This document shows, in pieces, positions 7,867 to 16,120 of a DNA stretch of 64,000 nucleotides. Origin of the DNA: Terrabacter tumescens (GTDB lineage Bacteria > Actinomycetota > Actinomycetes > Actinomycetales > Dermatophilaceae). The position numbers and the translations under genes are program-made. The DNA lies in contig NZ_BMNZ01000002.1 in the NCBI RefSeq assembly GCF_014646815.1, forward strand, positions 310,001 to 374,000, read 5' to 3'. The notes below the pieces were generated by a model, which saw only the letters and a program-made list of their open reading frames with translations, made no database searches and was not told where the DNA came from. Numbering within the stretch: the first letter of the stretch is position 1; each line of letters starts with the position of its first letter.

Positions 7867-8927
7867 GACGCCACCGCCAGGGTCGTCGTGGCGCGGCGTA
7901 CGGGGACCGGCCGGCCGAAGCTCGTCGGCTCCGCGGCCCGGAAGCCGAGGTGGGCGAGGTCGGCCGCCATGCCGCGGGTGGCGTCGACGAGCTCGAGCGT
8001 CGGCACGCCGATGGAGAAGTGGCCGCGGTGGCCCGAGAGGGCGAGCAACGCGGTCTCGGCGAAGCACGCGTAGGAGCGGCCGTCGGGCAGCCCGATGTCG
8101 CCGCCGACGAGGCGAAGGCTCGGGATGTCGACGACCCCGCCGTCCACGACTATGACGTCGGGCCGTTCGTCGACGAGCGAGGGCGAGGTGTTGCGCGGCT
8201 GCGTGGCGTCGAGCACGACCGCTCCGGGCGCGAGGTGCTGCGGCCCGAGCAGGGCGTCAGCCGAGGCGGTGAGGAGGATGACGAGGTCGGCGGTGGCGAC
8301 GGCGTCCATGGTCGTGGCGGTGCTGGTCGGGACCTGCCGGCCGACATCGGCGGCGAGTGCGTCGAGCCGTCCGGCCGAGCGGGCGACGAGGGTGAGGCGG
8401 GCGACGGCCCGGTCGCGGGCGAGTAGCCGGGTGACGGCCGCCCCGACGCTGCCGGTGGCGCCGACGACCGCGACGTGCGGGTCGGACGCGTGGCCGACGG
8501 CGTCGCGCAGGAGCTGTCGGGCCTGGTCGTCGACGATCGCTGCCGTGAACGCGTTGCCGTTCGTGACGCCGATGTCGGTGCGGCTGCGCAGCGAGACCCC
8601 GCCCGCGGTCACCGTGGCGGTCAGCGCTCCGAGCCCCACGACGTCGCAGCCGAGGGCGCGGGCCTTGTCGACCGCACGGTGAACGCGGGCTCGGCCTTCG
8701 CCGGGCGAGGTGAGCAGGTGGCGCGCCCCGAACGGGACGAGCACGACGTGGCCGACGGGGGCCCCACCGATGTGGATCCCGGCCATGGCGACCGGGCGCA
8801 GCGGGAGACGGCGCAGCGCCGCGTCGTAGACAGGGTCCGGCACGCGGCCGAGCGGCGACCAGACGCGGGCGAGGTCCTCGCCGAGGCGGGCCCGCGGGTG
8901 GACGGTGAAGGCGAACGTGCTGCTCAC
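7863..8927 (-). CDS. acyl-ACP reductase-like NAD(P)-binding oxidoreductase
   Basis: 354 residues from a GTG with an AGGAG site at proper spacing (start 8925-8927). The middle holds HVAVVGATGSVGAAVTRLLARD, a Rossmann fold of shikimate-dehydrogenase type. The preceding LGALTATVTAGG and TNGNAFTA segments resemble the arrangement in cyanobacterial long-chain acyl-ACP reductase (AAR). Likely activity: reduction of a thioester or aldehyde with NADPH, but the substrate is inferred only from resemblance. The last four bases overlap the next gene, a flavin oxidoreductase, so the two proteins probably form a redox pair. Confidence 0.65.
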   Translation of the reverse strand: MSSTFAFTVHPRARLGEDLARVWSPLGRVPDPVYDAALRRLPLRPVAMAGIHIGGAPVGHVVLVPFGARHLLTSPGEGRARVHRAVDKARALGCDVVGLGALTATVTAGGVSLRSRTDIGVTNGNAFTAAIVDDQARQLLRDAVGHASDPHVAVVGATGSVGAAVTRLLARDRAVARLTLVARSAGRLDALAADVGRQVPTSTATTMDAVATADLVILLTASADALLGPQHLAPGAVVLDATQPRNTSPSLVDERPDVIVVDGGVVDIPSLRLVGGDIGLPDGRSYACFAETALLALSGHRGHFSIGVPTLELVDATRGMAADLAHLGFRAAEPTSFGRPVPVRRATTTLAVAS

Positions 8928-9088
8928 GTGGTGCTCCTGAGGGGTCTGCGTGTGCCGGGTGGCGCGGGTCCGCCGCATCGTGGTGCGTGGGGTCGGCGCC
9001 GTTGCAGGAGAGGAGGAGCGGACGGAAGGGGTGATACCTCGCGAAGGGCAGCGGACGGCATACGTCCTCGGATCTGGGTACGCGTGCC

Positions 9089-9094
9089 TAGGCT
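9089..9094 (+). promoter_or_regulatory. leaderless-type -10 box TAGGCT
   Basis: TAGGCT ends 6 bases before the ATG at 9101, placing the transcription start at or next to the start codon. No clear -35 hexamer. Confidence 0.5.
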
Positions 9095-9100
9095 GGGCGC

Positions 9101-9400
9101 ATGCCGAGGTCGCGCACGGGGAAGTGGTCGATCGCGTCGCGGGACTCGTTCCTGTCGATCGGGTCGACGGGGTCGGTGCTCTCGATCGGGAGCGTGGGCT
9201 CGGTGCTGTCGATCGGCGGCGTCGGCTCGTTCGCGTCGTTCCTGTCGATCGGGTCGTCGATGAGCGCGGTGTCGCTGCTGTCGAACATGTCCCGGCTGTC
9301 GGTGCTCTCGCACCAGAGCGACGCGTCAGTGATGTCGGCGCAGTCGAAGCGGGCGGTGCGCGGCTATCGCGTCAACGGGCAGCTGGGGCGGCGTCCCTAG
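9101..9400 (+). CDS. small SIGS-repeat protein of unknown function
   Basis: 99 residues, no recognised domain. Residues 16-42 consist of three consecutive nine-residue units of the form S-x-L-S-I-G-S/G-x-G (SFLSIGSTG, SVLSIGSVG, SVLSIGGVG), with a fourth, degenerate unit to about residue 54. A Ser-rich part (SAVSLLSNMSRLSVLSHQSD) and a basic tail (KRAVRGYRVNGQLGRRP) follow. There is no signal peptide or membrane helix. The regular S/I/L/G pattern suggests a small beta-solenoid or a self-assembling strand (inference). The start is supported by a TAGGCT -10 box giving a leaderless message. The last 29 bases overlap the convergent reductase gene. I know of similar unannotated actinobacterial proteins but no function. 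Confidence 0.65.
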   Translation: MPRSRTGKWSIASRDSFLSIGSTGSVLSIGSVGSVLSIGGVGSFASFLSIGSSMSAVSLLSNMSRLSVLSHQSDASVMSAQSKRAVRGYRVNGQLGRRP

Positions 9401-9962
9401 GGCGGTAGACGAGCCAGAGCGCCCCGGTGGGCGTCGGCGTGGCGCTGACCAGCGTCAGCCGCTGCAGGTCGGTGGCCCGCTCGAAGAGCCGACGGCCCTC
9501 GGGGTCGACGACCGGCGCGACGGCGAGGTGCAGCTCGTCGACGAGGCCCTCGGCGATCAGTGACTGGGCGAGCTCGATGCTGCCGTGCACGCCGATGTCG
9601 TTGCCCGGCAGGGCTTTCAGGTCGCGGACGGTGTCGGCGAGCGTGCCGTGGAGTGCCTCTGCATCGCCCCACTCGGTGGTGAGCGGTGTCGAGGTGACGA
9701 CGTACTTCTTGACGCCGTTGATGAAGTCGGCGAAGGGCTGGACGTCGGAGGTCGGCCAGTAGCGTGACCACGCGTCGTACATGTGACGGCCGAGGAGCAC
9801 GGCGTCCTGCTGCTCGATGAGGGCGGTCTCGCGGGCGATGAGCTCGTCGTCGAAGGTGGGCGGCTCGGGGTGCTCTGGGTCGATGTCGGCCGGGAAGAGG
9901 CGGTTCGGGTCGTCGACGGCGCCGTCGAGCGAGGTGATGACGTAGGCGACGATGCGACGCAC
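9372..9962 (-). CDS. RibD C-terminal/dihydrofolate reductase-like protein
   Basis: 196 residues from GTG (9960-9962) with a GGAG-like site. MRRIVAYVITSLDGAV, then AVLLGRHMYDAWSRYW, KKYVVTSTPL, DIGVHGSIELAQSLIAEGLVDELHLAVAPVV is the RibD_C fold, which binds NADPH (the G-S-x-x-L-x-x-x-L-I pattern). These stand-alone proteins are annotated dihydrofolate reductase family, although most are not true DHFR. A second paralogue lies at 16121-16753. It is just downstream of the frameshifted YcaQ-type gene on the same strand (21 bases). Confidence 0.85.
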   Translation of the reverse strand: MRRIVAYVITSLDGAVDDPNRLFPADIDPEHPEPPTFDDELIARETALIEQQDAVLLGRHMYDAWSRYWPTSDVQPFADFINGVKKYVVTSTPLTTEWGDAEALHGTLADTVRDLKALPGNDIGVHGSIELAQSLIAEGLVDELHLAVAPVVDPEGRRLFERATDLQRLTLVSATPTPTGALWLVYRPRDAAPAAR

Positions 9963-9983
9963 GGGGGCTCCTGGTGTCGGGGT

Positions 9984-11083
9984 CTAGGGCGCGGCGGGAC
10001 CACTGAGGGTGAGGCCGAGCCACGCAGCGAGGTCGGCGATCTCGCGGTGGACGGCCGTCGTGATCGCCTTGGTGAAGCGGACGTCCTCGTGGATGGCGTT
10101 GACGACGAGGGTGCCGGCCTTGCGGTCGGCCTGGGCGTCGAGCTTCCCGACGAGCCGGTCGTGGTGCAGGATCGGCAGCGCGAAGTAGCCCCAGCGGCGC
10201 TGGGGCTTGGGCTTGTACATCTCGAGGATGTACTCGAATCCCCACAGCTGCTCGGCGCGGGCCCGGTCGTGGATCAGCCGGTCGAAGGGGCTCAGCAGGG
10301 CGGTGCGCCCACGGAAGTCGTCGACGACGTCGAGGTATGCCGGGTGGACGCGCCACGTGCCCGGCACCCCTTCGACCTCGGCGGGCTCACCCGCCTCGCC
10401 GACGAAGGGACCCTCGCCCGGCATGACGGTGCCGCTCGAGCGGGCGATGCCGAGGGCGGCGAGGCGGCGCTCGTTGCGGTGGGCGATGGCCTGCTCGAGG
10501 GTGAGCCGCGGCAGGTCGGGCGGGTAGACGCGCCCGGGGAGGTCGAAGTAGCGCTGACGCCCCTTGCGGCCCGCGATGGCGACCTCGCCGCGCAGGGCCA
10601 GGGCCAGGGCATCTTGGTGATGTTGCGGTTGTTGGTCCAGCCGGTCGAGGGCCACGGGACGACGCTGGTGTCGGGGATGTCGCGCGAGAGCAGCGGCCCG
10701 TCGGCCTCGAGCGTGTCGAGGATGTCGCGGCGGAAGGAGTCGTTGGCCTCGAGCCAGTCGGCCATGAAGCGGTAGGGCTCGGCCTCGCGGACCTCGGCGA
10801 GCACGGCCGGGACGTCCTTGGGGCTGCGCACGTAGGCGACGGTCTCGACGAGGGAGCGGTCCTGCTCGATGGCCGCGGTGAGGTGGGCGGGGTCGTAGGT
10901 GCGGCCGAGCCGGCTCCAGAGCACGAGGTCGGCGCTGGGGGCGATGGCCGCGGTCGGGTCGATCTGCAGGATGGTCAGCCGCTCGACCGTCGCGACGAGG
11001 TCGGTGGGGCGCGGCCGGTCGAGCAGCTGCGCGTGCACCGCGATGCGGCGTGCGCGCTCGACCGTGAGCTGGTGGGCCACCAT
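9984..11083 (-). pseudogene. YcaQ-type winged-helix DNA glycosylase family gene with frameshift
   Basis: Two adjacent frames together give one protein of the winged helix DNA-binding/crosslink-repair glycosylase (YcaQ) family. The N-terminal part MVAHQLTVERARRIAVHAQLL...LQIDPTAAIAPSADLVLWSRLG...GWTNNRNITKM is in one frame. The C-terminal part ALALRGEVAIAGRKGRQRYFDLP...LLSPFDRLIHDR...RWGYFALPILH is in another. The total length, 1100 bases, is not a multiple of three. The switch lies at about 10593-10615, next to a triplicated hexamer (CAGGGC x3). The start ATG at 11081-11083 is preceded seven bases upstream by TAGGGT, a leaderless promoter. Either a real inactivating indel or a sequencing error. 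Confidence 0.75.
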
Positions 11084-11090
11084 GCCGCCG

Positions 11091-11096
11091 ACCCTA
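11091..11096 (-). promoter_or_regulatory. leaderless-type -10 box TAGGGT of the YcaQ-type gene
   Basis: On the minus strand TAGGGT is followed by seven bases and the ATG at 11083. Confidence 0.5.
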
Positions 11097-11279
11097 GCCA
11101 CCCCCACCGACACGTGCCGGTCGGAGCGCCGGGCGCGGCCGGACGCGGGCTCCGGTCCCCACCCGCGAGCCTGCGAACCCCTTCCGGAGACACCTGAGAC
11201 ACCCGAGCGGCTCGGGGGACCGGAGCCCCCAGATCCCCCGAGCCCCCGAGCCCCCGAGCCCGACGCGGTGCGCTCGCGC

Positions 11280-11810
11280 TCAGCCGCGGGTGAGCTCGAG
11301 GTCGACGTCGAGCTCGACATCGCGTCCGACGATGAAGGTCGGCACCCGCATACCGAGGCCGGTGCGGTCGAGGCGTCCGGTCACGTGCACCCGCACGCGC
11401 TCGTCGTCGAGGGTCGTCGGCGTGACCTCGAGATCGAGGGGACAGGAGGCGCCGCGAGCCGACAGGTGCGCGTGGACGGTCCATCCGCCGTCGCCCGTCG
11501 TGGTCGTCCCGGCCTCGACGACGATGCGGGGGTGGGCCTCGGCGTCGAGGAAGTGGCGGCCCAGCAGGTCGCGGTCGCGGCGGCCGTTGCCGGTCATGAT
11601 GCCGGCCGTGTCGAGCTCGACCCTGGCGCTGACGACCTGCCCGGCGGCATCCGTCACGACGGCACCGGTGGTGACGGGCAGGCTGCCTCGGACGGTGTGG
11701 ACGAGCTTGTCCTTGATGGCGAAGCGCGCCGTGCTGGCGGGTCCGTCGACGGTCCAGGTCCCGGCCGGGACGGCTGCCGGTCGCAGGGCCCTGTCGGCCT
11801 GGCTGCTCAT
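11280..11810 (-). CDS. YceI family lipid-binding-like protein
   Basis: 176 residues from ATG (11808-11810), the ATGA overlapping the end of the upstream small gene. YceI fold: GTWTVDGPASTARFAIKDKLVHTVRGSL, GHFLDAEAHPRIVVEA-like, and the final LTRGLGM-like region (RTGLGMRVPTFIVGRDVELDVDLEL). The family binds isoprenoid-type lipids in a beta-barrel. No signal peptide is seen, so this copy appears cytoplasmic. It is the second gene of a two-gene operon and is followed by a 200-base gap containing CCCGAG simple repeats. Confidence 0.85.
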   Translation of the reverse strand: MSSQADRALRPAAVPAGTWTVDGPASTARFAIKDKLVHTVRGSLPVTTGAVVTDAAGQVVSARVELDTAGIMTGNGRRDRDLLGRHFLDAEAHPRIVVEAGTTTTGDGGWTVHAHLSARGASCPLDLEVTPTTLDDERVRVHVTGRLDRTGLGMRVPTFIVGRDVELDVDLELTRG

Positions 11811-12142
11811 CGCGCACCCGCCGTCTCCGCGACGAACGCCTCGGCCACGGTGTAGCGCTCGGCCCGGGACGCCCCCGGAAGCAGCGCCGGGTCCTCCCCG
11901 GGGACGAGGTCGGACGTCATGATGAGCTCCGTCATCGCGTCGAGGGTGGCCTCGGACCCGGTGACGATGAGCATGGCGCGACCGCCGTCGGGCTGGCGCA
12001 GGTCGTAGCGCGCGACGATGTCGTCGCGGATGCGCGCATTGGCCTCGACGAGCGGCCTGATGCGTTGCGAGTCGGCGAGCTCGGCGGCCGCGAGCAGCTC
12101 GGGCGACTGCGGTCCGTCGAAGATGATGAGCTGGGCGTGCAT
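11807..12142 (-). CDS. conserved hypothetical protein coupled to YceI gene
   Basis: 111 residues from ATG with an AGGAG site. The sequence MHAQLIIFDGPQSPELLAAAELADSQRIRPLVEANARI...MLIVTGSEATLDAMTELIMTSDLVPGEDPALLPGA looks like a small ferredoxin-like alpha/beta protein, perhaps a dimeric antibiotic-monooxygenase-type fold, but I do not recognise a named family. It is translationally coupled to the YceI gene by a 4-base overlap. It is divergent from the large LuxR-type regulator, which could control the pair. Confidence 0.65.
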   Translation of the reverse strand: MHAQLIIFDGPQSPELLAAAELADSQRIRPLVEANARIRDDIVARYDLRQPDGGRAMLIVTGSEATLDAMTELIMTSDLVPGEDPALLPGASRAERYTVAEAFVAETAGAR

Positions 12143-12321
12143 GGTGTCTCCTTGGGTTGGCTGTCCTGGTCCTGGCTGTCCCGGACGGGCGATTCGGTGA
12201 TCCGGTCGGGCGATGCGACCACCGTCCCGCTCGGGGGGCAGGTCGCGCCTCAGTGGAGCCACGGAGGTCGCCACTGAAAACGCGGGCGACGCGCGACCGT
12301 GGCGAGCGGGATACTCGCCTC

Positions 12322-15192
12322 GTGGTCGCGATCGTCGGTCGCTCGGAACAGCTCGCCGTCATCGACGGGGCGCTCGCCGCCGCGGCGGCGGGCCGGGGTG
12401 GTCTCGTGCTCGTGACGGGTGAGAGCGGCATCGGCAAGACATCGCTGGCCGACGCGGCCCGGCAGCGGGCGGCGGCCCTGGGCCTGCAAGCCGCTCACGG
12501 GTATGCCGTCGACGACCCGGGTGCGCCCGTGCTGTGGCCGTGGCGCCGGGTCGGCACGCGGATCCCGGAGCTGGAGGAGGTCCTCGGGGCCGTGACCGTG
12601 CCGGACCTCGACGACGACGTGGTGCGTTTCGGCGTCAGCGAGGCCGTGGCCGACGGGCTGCGACGGGCAGCGGGCGCGGCGGGGCTGCTCATCCTCCTCG
12701 AGGACCTGCACTGGGCCGACTCGCTGTCGGTGGCGCTCCTGCGACACGTCGCGCTCGACATCGCGGCGTCCCCGGTGCTCGTCGTGGCGACGGCCCGCGA
12801 CGACCCCTCGACGCCGTTCGGTCGCACGCTGCCCGACCTGTTGCGGGGGAGCGCTGCCGAGTCGCTCCCGCTGCGGGGGCTGAGCCCGGGCGAGGTGGTG
12901 CAGTGGCTGGCGAGCGACGAGGCGACGGCGGCATGGTGCCCGCTCGCCGACGAGCTCGTGGCCCGGACCGATGGCAACCCCTTCTACATCCGCGTCCTCA
13001 CCTCGGAGGCGCCGCCGCCGTCGGGCAGCCTCCACGACGTGCTGGCCGAGCGGAGCGGGATGCGGGGACTGCTCGTCGCGCCGCTCCTCCGGCTGACCGA
13101 CGAGGCCCGGCACACCATCGCCACCGCCGCGCTGATGTCCGAGCGGCTCTCGCCGACTCTGCTGGCAGCGGCCACGGGCCGGACGGTCCCGGTCGTCAGC
13201 GACCACATCGCGGCGGCCACGCGGGCAGGCCTGCTGGAGCACGGCGTGACGGGCCTGTCGTTCGTGCACGCCCTCGTGCGGGACGCGGTCGTCGCCCACA
13301 CGGACCCGCAGGAGCGGTCGAGCGCCGAGGCCGCCATCGCCGCAGCGATGGAGGGGACCGGCGACACGCTGCTCGTCGGCGCCGCTGCCGCGCACTGGGA
13401 CCGGGCCGGCACCCCGGAGGCATCGGTGCGCTGTCGGGAGGGCGCGCGCACCGCGGCCGCCCAAGCGGCCGCCGCACGCGCCCACGAGGAGGCGGTGGCC
13501 TTCGCCCGGATGAGCCTGCGCCACGCGCGTCGACTGGGTGCGGAGGGAGCGGACCTCGCCGAGCGCCTGGTCGAGCTGGCGCGCTACGAGTGGCTGGCCA
13601 ACCTCGTGCCCGACGGGGTCGCCTCGTGCGTCGAGGCCGTCGACGTGGCCGAGGCTGCGGGGCGCCCGGACCTCATGGCGCGGGCAGCCCTGGTGCCGCA
13701 GGGGATCGGGTCCGTCGAGACCGCGCAGGTCGCCGGCCGGCTGTGCCGCCGGGCGCTGGCCCTCATCCCGGAGGATCAGCTGGCCGAGCGGTCCGGGCTC
13801 ATGTGCCTCATGGCCGTGGCTGCTGCGGACGAGGCCGTCGACGAGAGCGCCGGCCCCCTGTCGGCCAGTGCTCTGGACCTCGCTCGCCGGTCCGGCTCTG
13901 CCCAGGCCGAACTCGAAGCCATCGCCGCGCGGCACTACGTCCTGTCGTATCCGCAGGCCATCGAGGAGCGCACCGTGCTCGCCGACCGCGCGGTCGAGCT
14001 TGGGCGCACCTCCACCACGGCCATGGGCGGCCTCTGGGGACACCTGTGGCAGTGCGAGATCGCCCTGCAGCAGGGTGACCTCGGTTCGCTCAACCGGTCG
14101 ATCGAGGAGGTCGACCGCGTTGCGGCCCAACGGTCCTCGCCCGTCGGCCGCTGGCACACGCACCGCCTCCGCGCAGCCCAGGCGGCCGTGACCGGTGCGT
14201 TCGACGAAGCACGGCGCGAGTCCGACGCCGGCCTACAGATCGCCGAGCGCGTCGGTGACATCTCGATGGTGGGCATGTGTCACGCCCTCAGCATCCAGCT
14301 GGCCATCCTGCGCGGGGACCCGGGCGACGTGCCCGAGGGCGCACTTCCGCTGATGGAGAGGGGCGCACCGCCGATCCCGCTCCTGCACGCCTCGATCGCC
14401 CAGACCCTCGTGCTCGTGGGCCAACCGGAGCGGGCCGTGGCCGTCCTCGAGCCGTTGCGCGACCTGCCGGGACGCCTGCCGCTGGGCCCCCGGTGGATGG
14501 GCACCATCGGCCAGGTCGGCCTCGCCGGAGCAGCGGTCGGTGACGCAGAGCTGGCAGGCCGATGCCACGCGCTGCTGGCGCCGATCGCGCACTGGGGTTC
14601 CGCGGACGGGGGCGGGAGCCCCTTCACCTACGGCTCGAACGAGTACCTCGTCGGCACGCTGGCGCTCGCCGTCGGCGACCTCGACGTGGCCGCCGGCCAC
14701 TTCCGGCGAGCGGTGGACGCCGACCTGCGGCTGGGCGCCCGTCCGTTCGTCGCGCTGTCGCGGCTCCGCTGGGCGCAGTGCCTGTCGCGCTCGACGGGCT
14801 CGACGGGCTCGACGGGCTCGACGGGCGCGACGGGCTCGACGAGCCCCACGAACACGACGGACGCGGCCAGGACGCCCTCGTCGCCGTCGGTCCGTGCGCT
14901 GGCCGAGTCGGCGGCGGAGGAGCTCCGCGTCCTCGACATGCCGGGGCCTCTCGACGAGGCCCGACGCCTCCTCGCCGACCTCGCGCCGGACAGCGAGGCC
15001 GGCCCGCTCACGGCCCGCGAGCTCGAGGTGGCGCGGCTCGTCGCCGACGCCTGCACCAACCAGCAGATCGCCGAACGTCTCGTCCTGTCGGTGCGCACGG
15101 TCGAGTCCCACGTCCGCAGCGCCCTGGCCAAGCTGGGCTTCAGCACGCGGACCGAGCTGGCCCTCTGGGTGCGCCACCACTCCCGCGGCTGA
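12322..15192 (+). CDS. large ATP-binding LuxR-family (LAL-type) transcriptional regulator
   Basis: 956 residues from the GTG at 12322; upstream sequence in the same frame is not protein-like, and a GATACT box lies six bases before it. N-terminal AAA/STAND ATPase: Walker A GESGIGKT at 33-40 and Walker B-like LLILLEDLHWADS near 128-140. The middle is TPR-like helical repeats. The C-terminal LuxR helix-turn-helix spans about residues 894-952 (LTARELEVARLVADACTNQQIAERLVLSVRTVESHV). A Ser-Thr-Gly linker of near-identical units is encoded by a (CTCGACGGG)n repeat at about 14790-14850, a likely site of length variation. Divergent from the YceI operon. The ligand is unknown. Confidence 0.85.
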   Translation: MVAIVGRSEQLAVIDGALAAAAAGRGGLVLVTGESGIGKTSLADAARQRAAALGLQAAHGYAVDDPGAPVLWPWRRVGTRIPELEEVLGAVTVPDLDDDVVRFGVSEAVADGLRRAAGAAGLLILLEDLHWADSLSVALLRHVALDIAASPVLVVATARDDPSTPFGRTLPDLLRGSAAESLPLRGLSPGEVVQWLASDEATAAWCPLADELVARTDGNPFYIRVLTSEAPPPSGSLHDVLAERSGMRGLLVAPLLRLTDEARHTIATAALMSERLSPTLLAAATGRTVPVVSDHIAAATRAGLLEHGVTGLSFVHALVRDAVVAHTDPQERSSAEAAIAAAMEGTGDTLLVGAAAAHWDRAGTPEASVRCREGARTAAAQAAAARAHEEAVAFARMSLRHARRLGAEGADLAERLVELARYEWLANLVPDGVASCVEAVDVAEAAGRPDLMARAALVPQGIGSVETAQVAGRLCRRALALIPEDQLAERSGLMCLMAVAAADEAVDESAGPLSASALDLARRSGSAQAELEAIAARHYVLSYPQAIEERTVLADRAVELGRTSTTAMGGLWGHLWQCEIALQQGDLGSLNRSIEEVDRVAAQRSSPVGRWHTHRLRAAQAAVTGAFDEARRESDAGLQIAERVGDISMVGMCHALSIQLAILRGDPGDVPEGALPLMERGAPPIPLLHASIAQTLVLVGQPERAVAVLEPLRDLPGRLPLGPRWMGTIGQVGLAGAAVGDAELAGRCHALLAPIAHWGSADGGGSPFTYGSNEYLVGTLALAVGDLDVAAGHFRRAVDADLRLGARPFVALSRLRWAQCLSRSTGSTGSTGSTGATGSTSPTNTTDAARTPSSPSVRALAESAAEELRVLDMPGPLDEARRLLADLAPDSEAGPLTARELEVARLVADACTNQQIAERLVLSVRTVESHVRSALAKLGFSTRTELALWVRHHSRG

Positions 15193-15230
15193 GACCCGCC
15201 CGGTCGGCCCGGGCGTCGCCGGGACGCCAC

Positions 15231-15236
15231 TACTGT
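15231..15236 (+). promoter_or_regulatory. leaderless-type -10 box TACTGT
   Basis: TACTGT ends six bases before the ATG at 15243, so the message probably starts at the AUG. Confidence 0.5.
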
Positions 15237-15242
15237 GGCGGC

Positions 15243-15446
15243 ATGGCTGGTGAGGTGCAGGCGCCCTTCTGGGCCAAGGTCATCGCGACGTTCACCGGGT
15301 GCGCGTCGATCGGGGCGCTCGTCGGGCTCCTGGCCGGCGCGCTGACGAAGGACGTCGGTCGCGGGCTCGTGGTCGGCATCGTCGCCGGGATCGTCGTCGC
15401 GGCGGCGCTCGTCGTGCTCAAGCCGGAGCGCATCCGGGGGGAGTGA
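15243..15446 (+). CDS. small two-helix membrane protein
   Basis: 67 residues. After MAGEVQAPFWAK, two hydrophobic segments (VIATFTGCASIGALVGLLAGAL and LVVGIVAGIVVAAALVVL), each long enough to cross the membrane, are separated by TKDVGRG and end with a charged tail KPERIRGE. No family recognised. A leaderless promoter (TACTGT) supports the start. Confidence 0.65.
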   Translation: MAGEVQAPFWAKVIATFTGCASIGALVGLLAGALTKDVGRGLVVGIVAGIVVAAALVVLKPERIRGE

Positions 15447-15564
15447 CGGGGCGGCCACGCGGCACGGACCCCGCCCGTCACGGCATACGCCCGCCGGTGG
15501 TCAGGGGAGCGGTCCCGAGGTGCTGCACTGCCACGATCCCCGGTGAGCCCACCGCCCGTGAAGG

Positions 15565-16038
15565 TCAGACGGGCGGCAGCTCCACGCCGTCGCGCTCGTC
15601 GTCCCACGCGGCCGCGCTGATGCGCCAGCCGCCGGCGGTGCGGACGAGCTGGATCGTCTTCATCCCGCGCCCGGTGAACGGCTCGCCGTCCTGCGTGCCC
15701 GCCTTGGCGTAGCTGCCGAACCAGTGCGCGATGTCGCCGAAGACCTCGACGCGTCCCTCGACCGGCCACTCGCGGAAGTGCTCGAGGGTCCCCCCGGTCA
15801 GCAGCGCCTCGCGCGGGGCGATGAAGTCCTCGACGCCCATGACCGCCGGCTCCAGACCGCACGTCCGCACGACGACGGCCTGCGGGAGCAGCAGCGCGCG
15901 CAGCCCGTCCATGCGCTCGCCGCAGCCCGGTCCGGAGACGAACGCGCCGAAGAACGCGTCGACGATCTTGAGGACCTCTGCCCGGTCGCTCGCCGTGGTG
16001 GTCGTCGCCGTGGTGGTCGCCGTCGCGTCGCTCGTCAC
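15565..16038 (-). CDS. NTF2-like/SnoaL family protein
   Basis: 157 residues from the GTG at 16036-16038, preceded seven bases upstream by TAGCGT (leaderless). After a Thr-rich start, the domain runs DRAEVLKIVDAFFGAFVSGPG..., LLLPQAVVVRTCG, FREWPVEGRVEVFGDIAHWFGSYAKAG, GRGMKTIQLVRTAGGWRISAAAWDDER. This matches the nuclear transport factor 2-like (DUF4440) cone fold. The substrate is unknown. It stands alone between a small membrane protein gene and the second RibD/DHFR-like gene. Confidence 0.75.
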   Translation of the reverse strand: MTSDATATTTATTTTASDRAEVLKIVDAFFGAFVSGPGCGERMDGLRALLLPQAVVVRTCGLEPAVMGVEDFIAPREALLTGGTLEHFREWPVEGRVEVFGDIAHWFGSYAKAGTQDGEPFTGRGMKTIQLVRTAGGWRISAAAWDDERDGVELPPV

Positions 16039-16045
16039 GGCGCAC

Positions 16046-16051
16046 ACGCTA
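16046..16051 (-). promoter_or_regulatory. leaderless-type -10 box TAGCGT
   Basis: TAGCGT on the minus strand, seven bases before the GTG at 16038. Confidence 0.5.
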
Positions 16052-16120
16052 GCCGCGCCACCCCCACCGATGGCGTATGCCGTGTGGCCGGGTCGGTGGG
16101 TGGGTCGACGCGCGCGACCG

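Noticed and set aside
14789-14850. CTCGACGGG repeats as CRISPR or regulatory array
   Set aside because: In-frame Ser-Thr-Gly linker of the regulator, no spacers.
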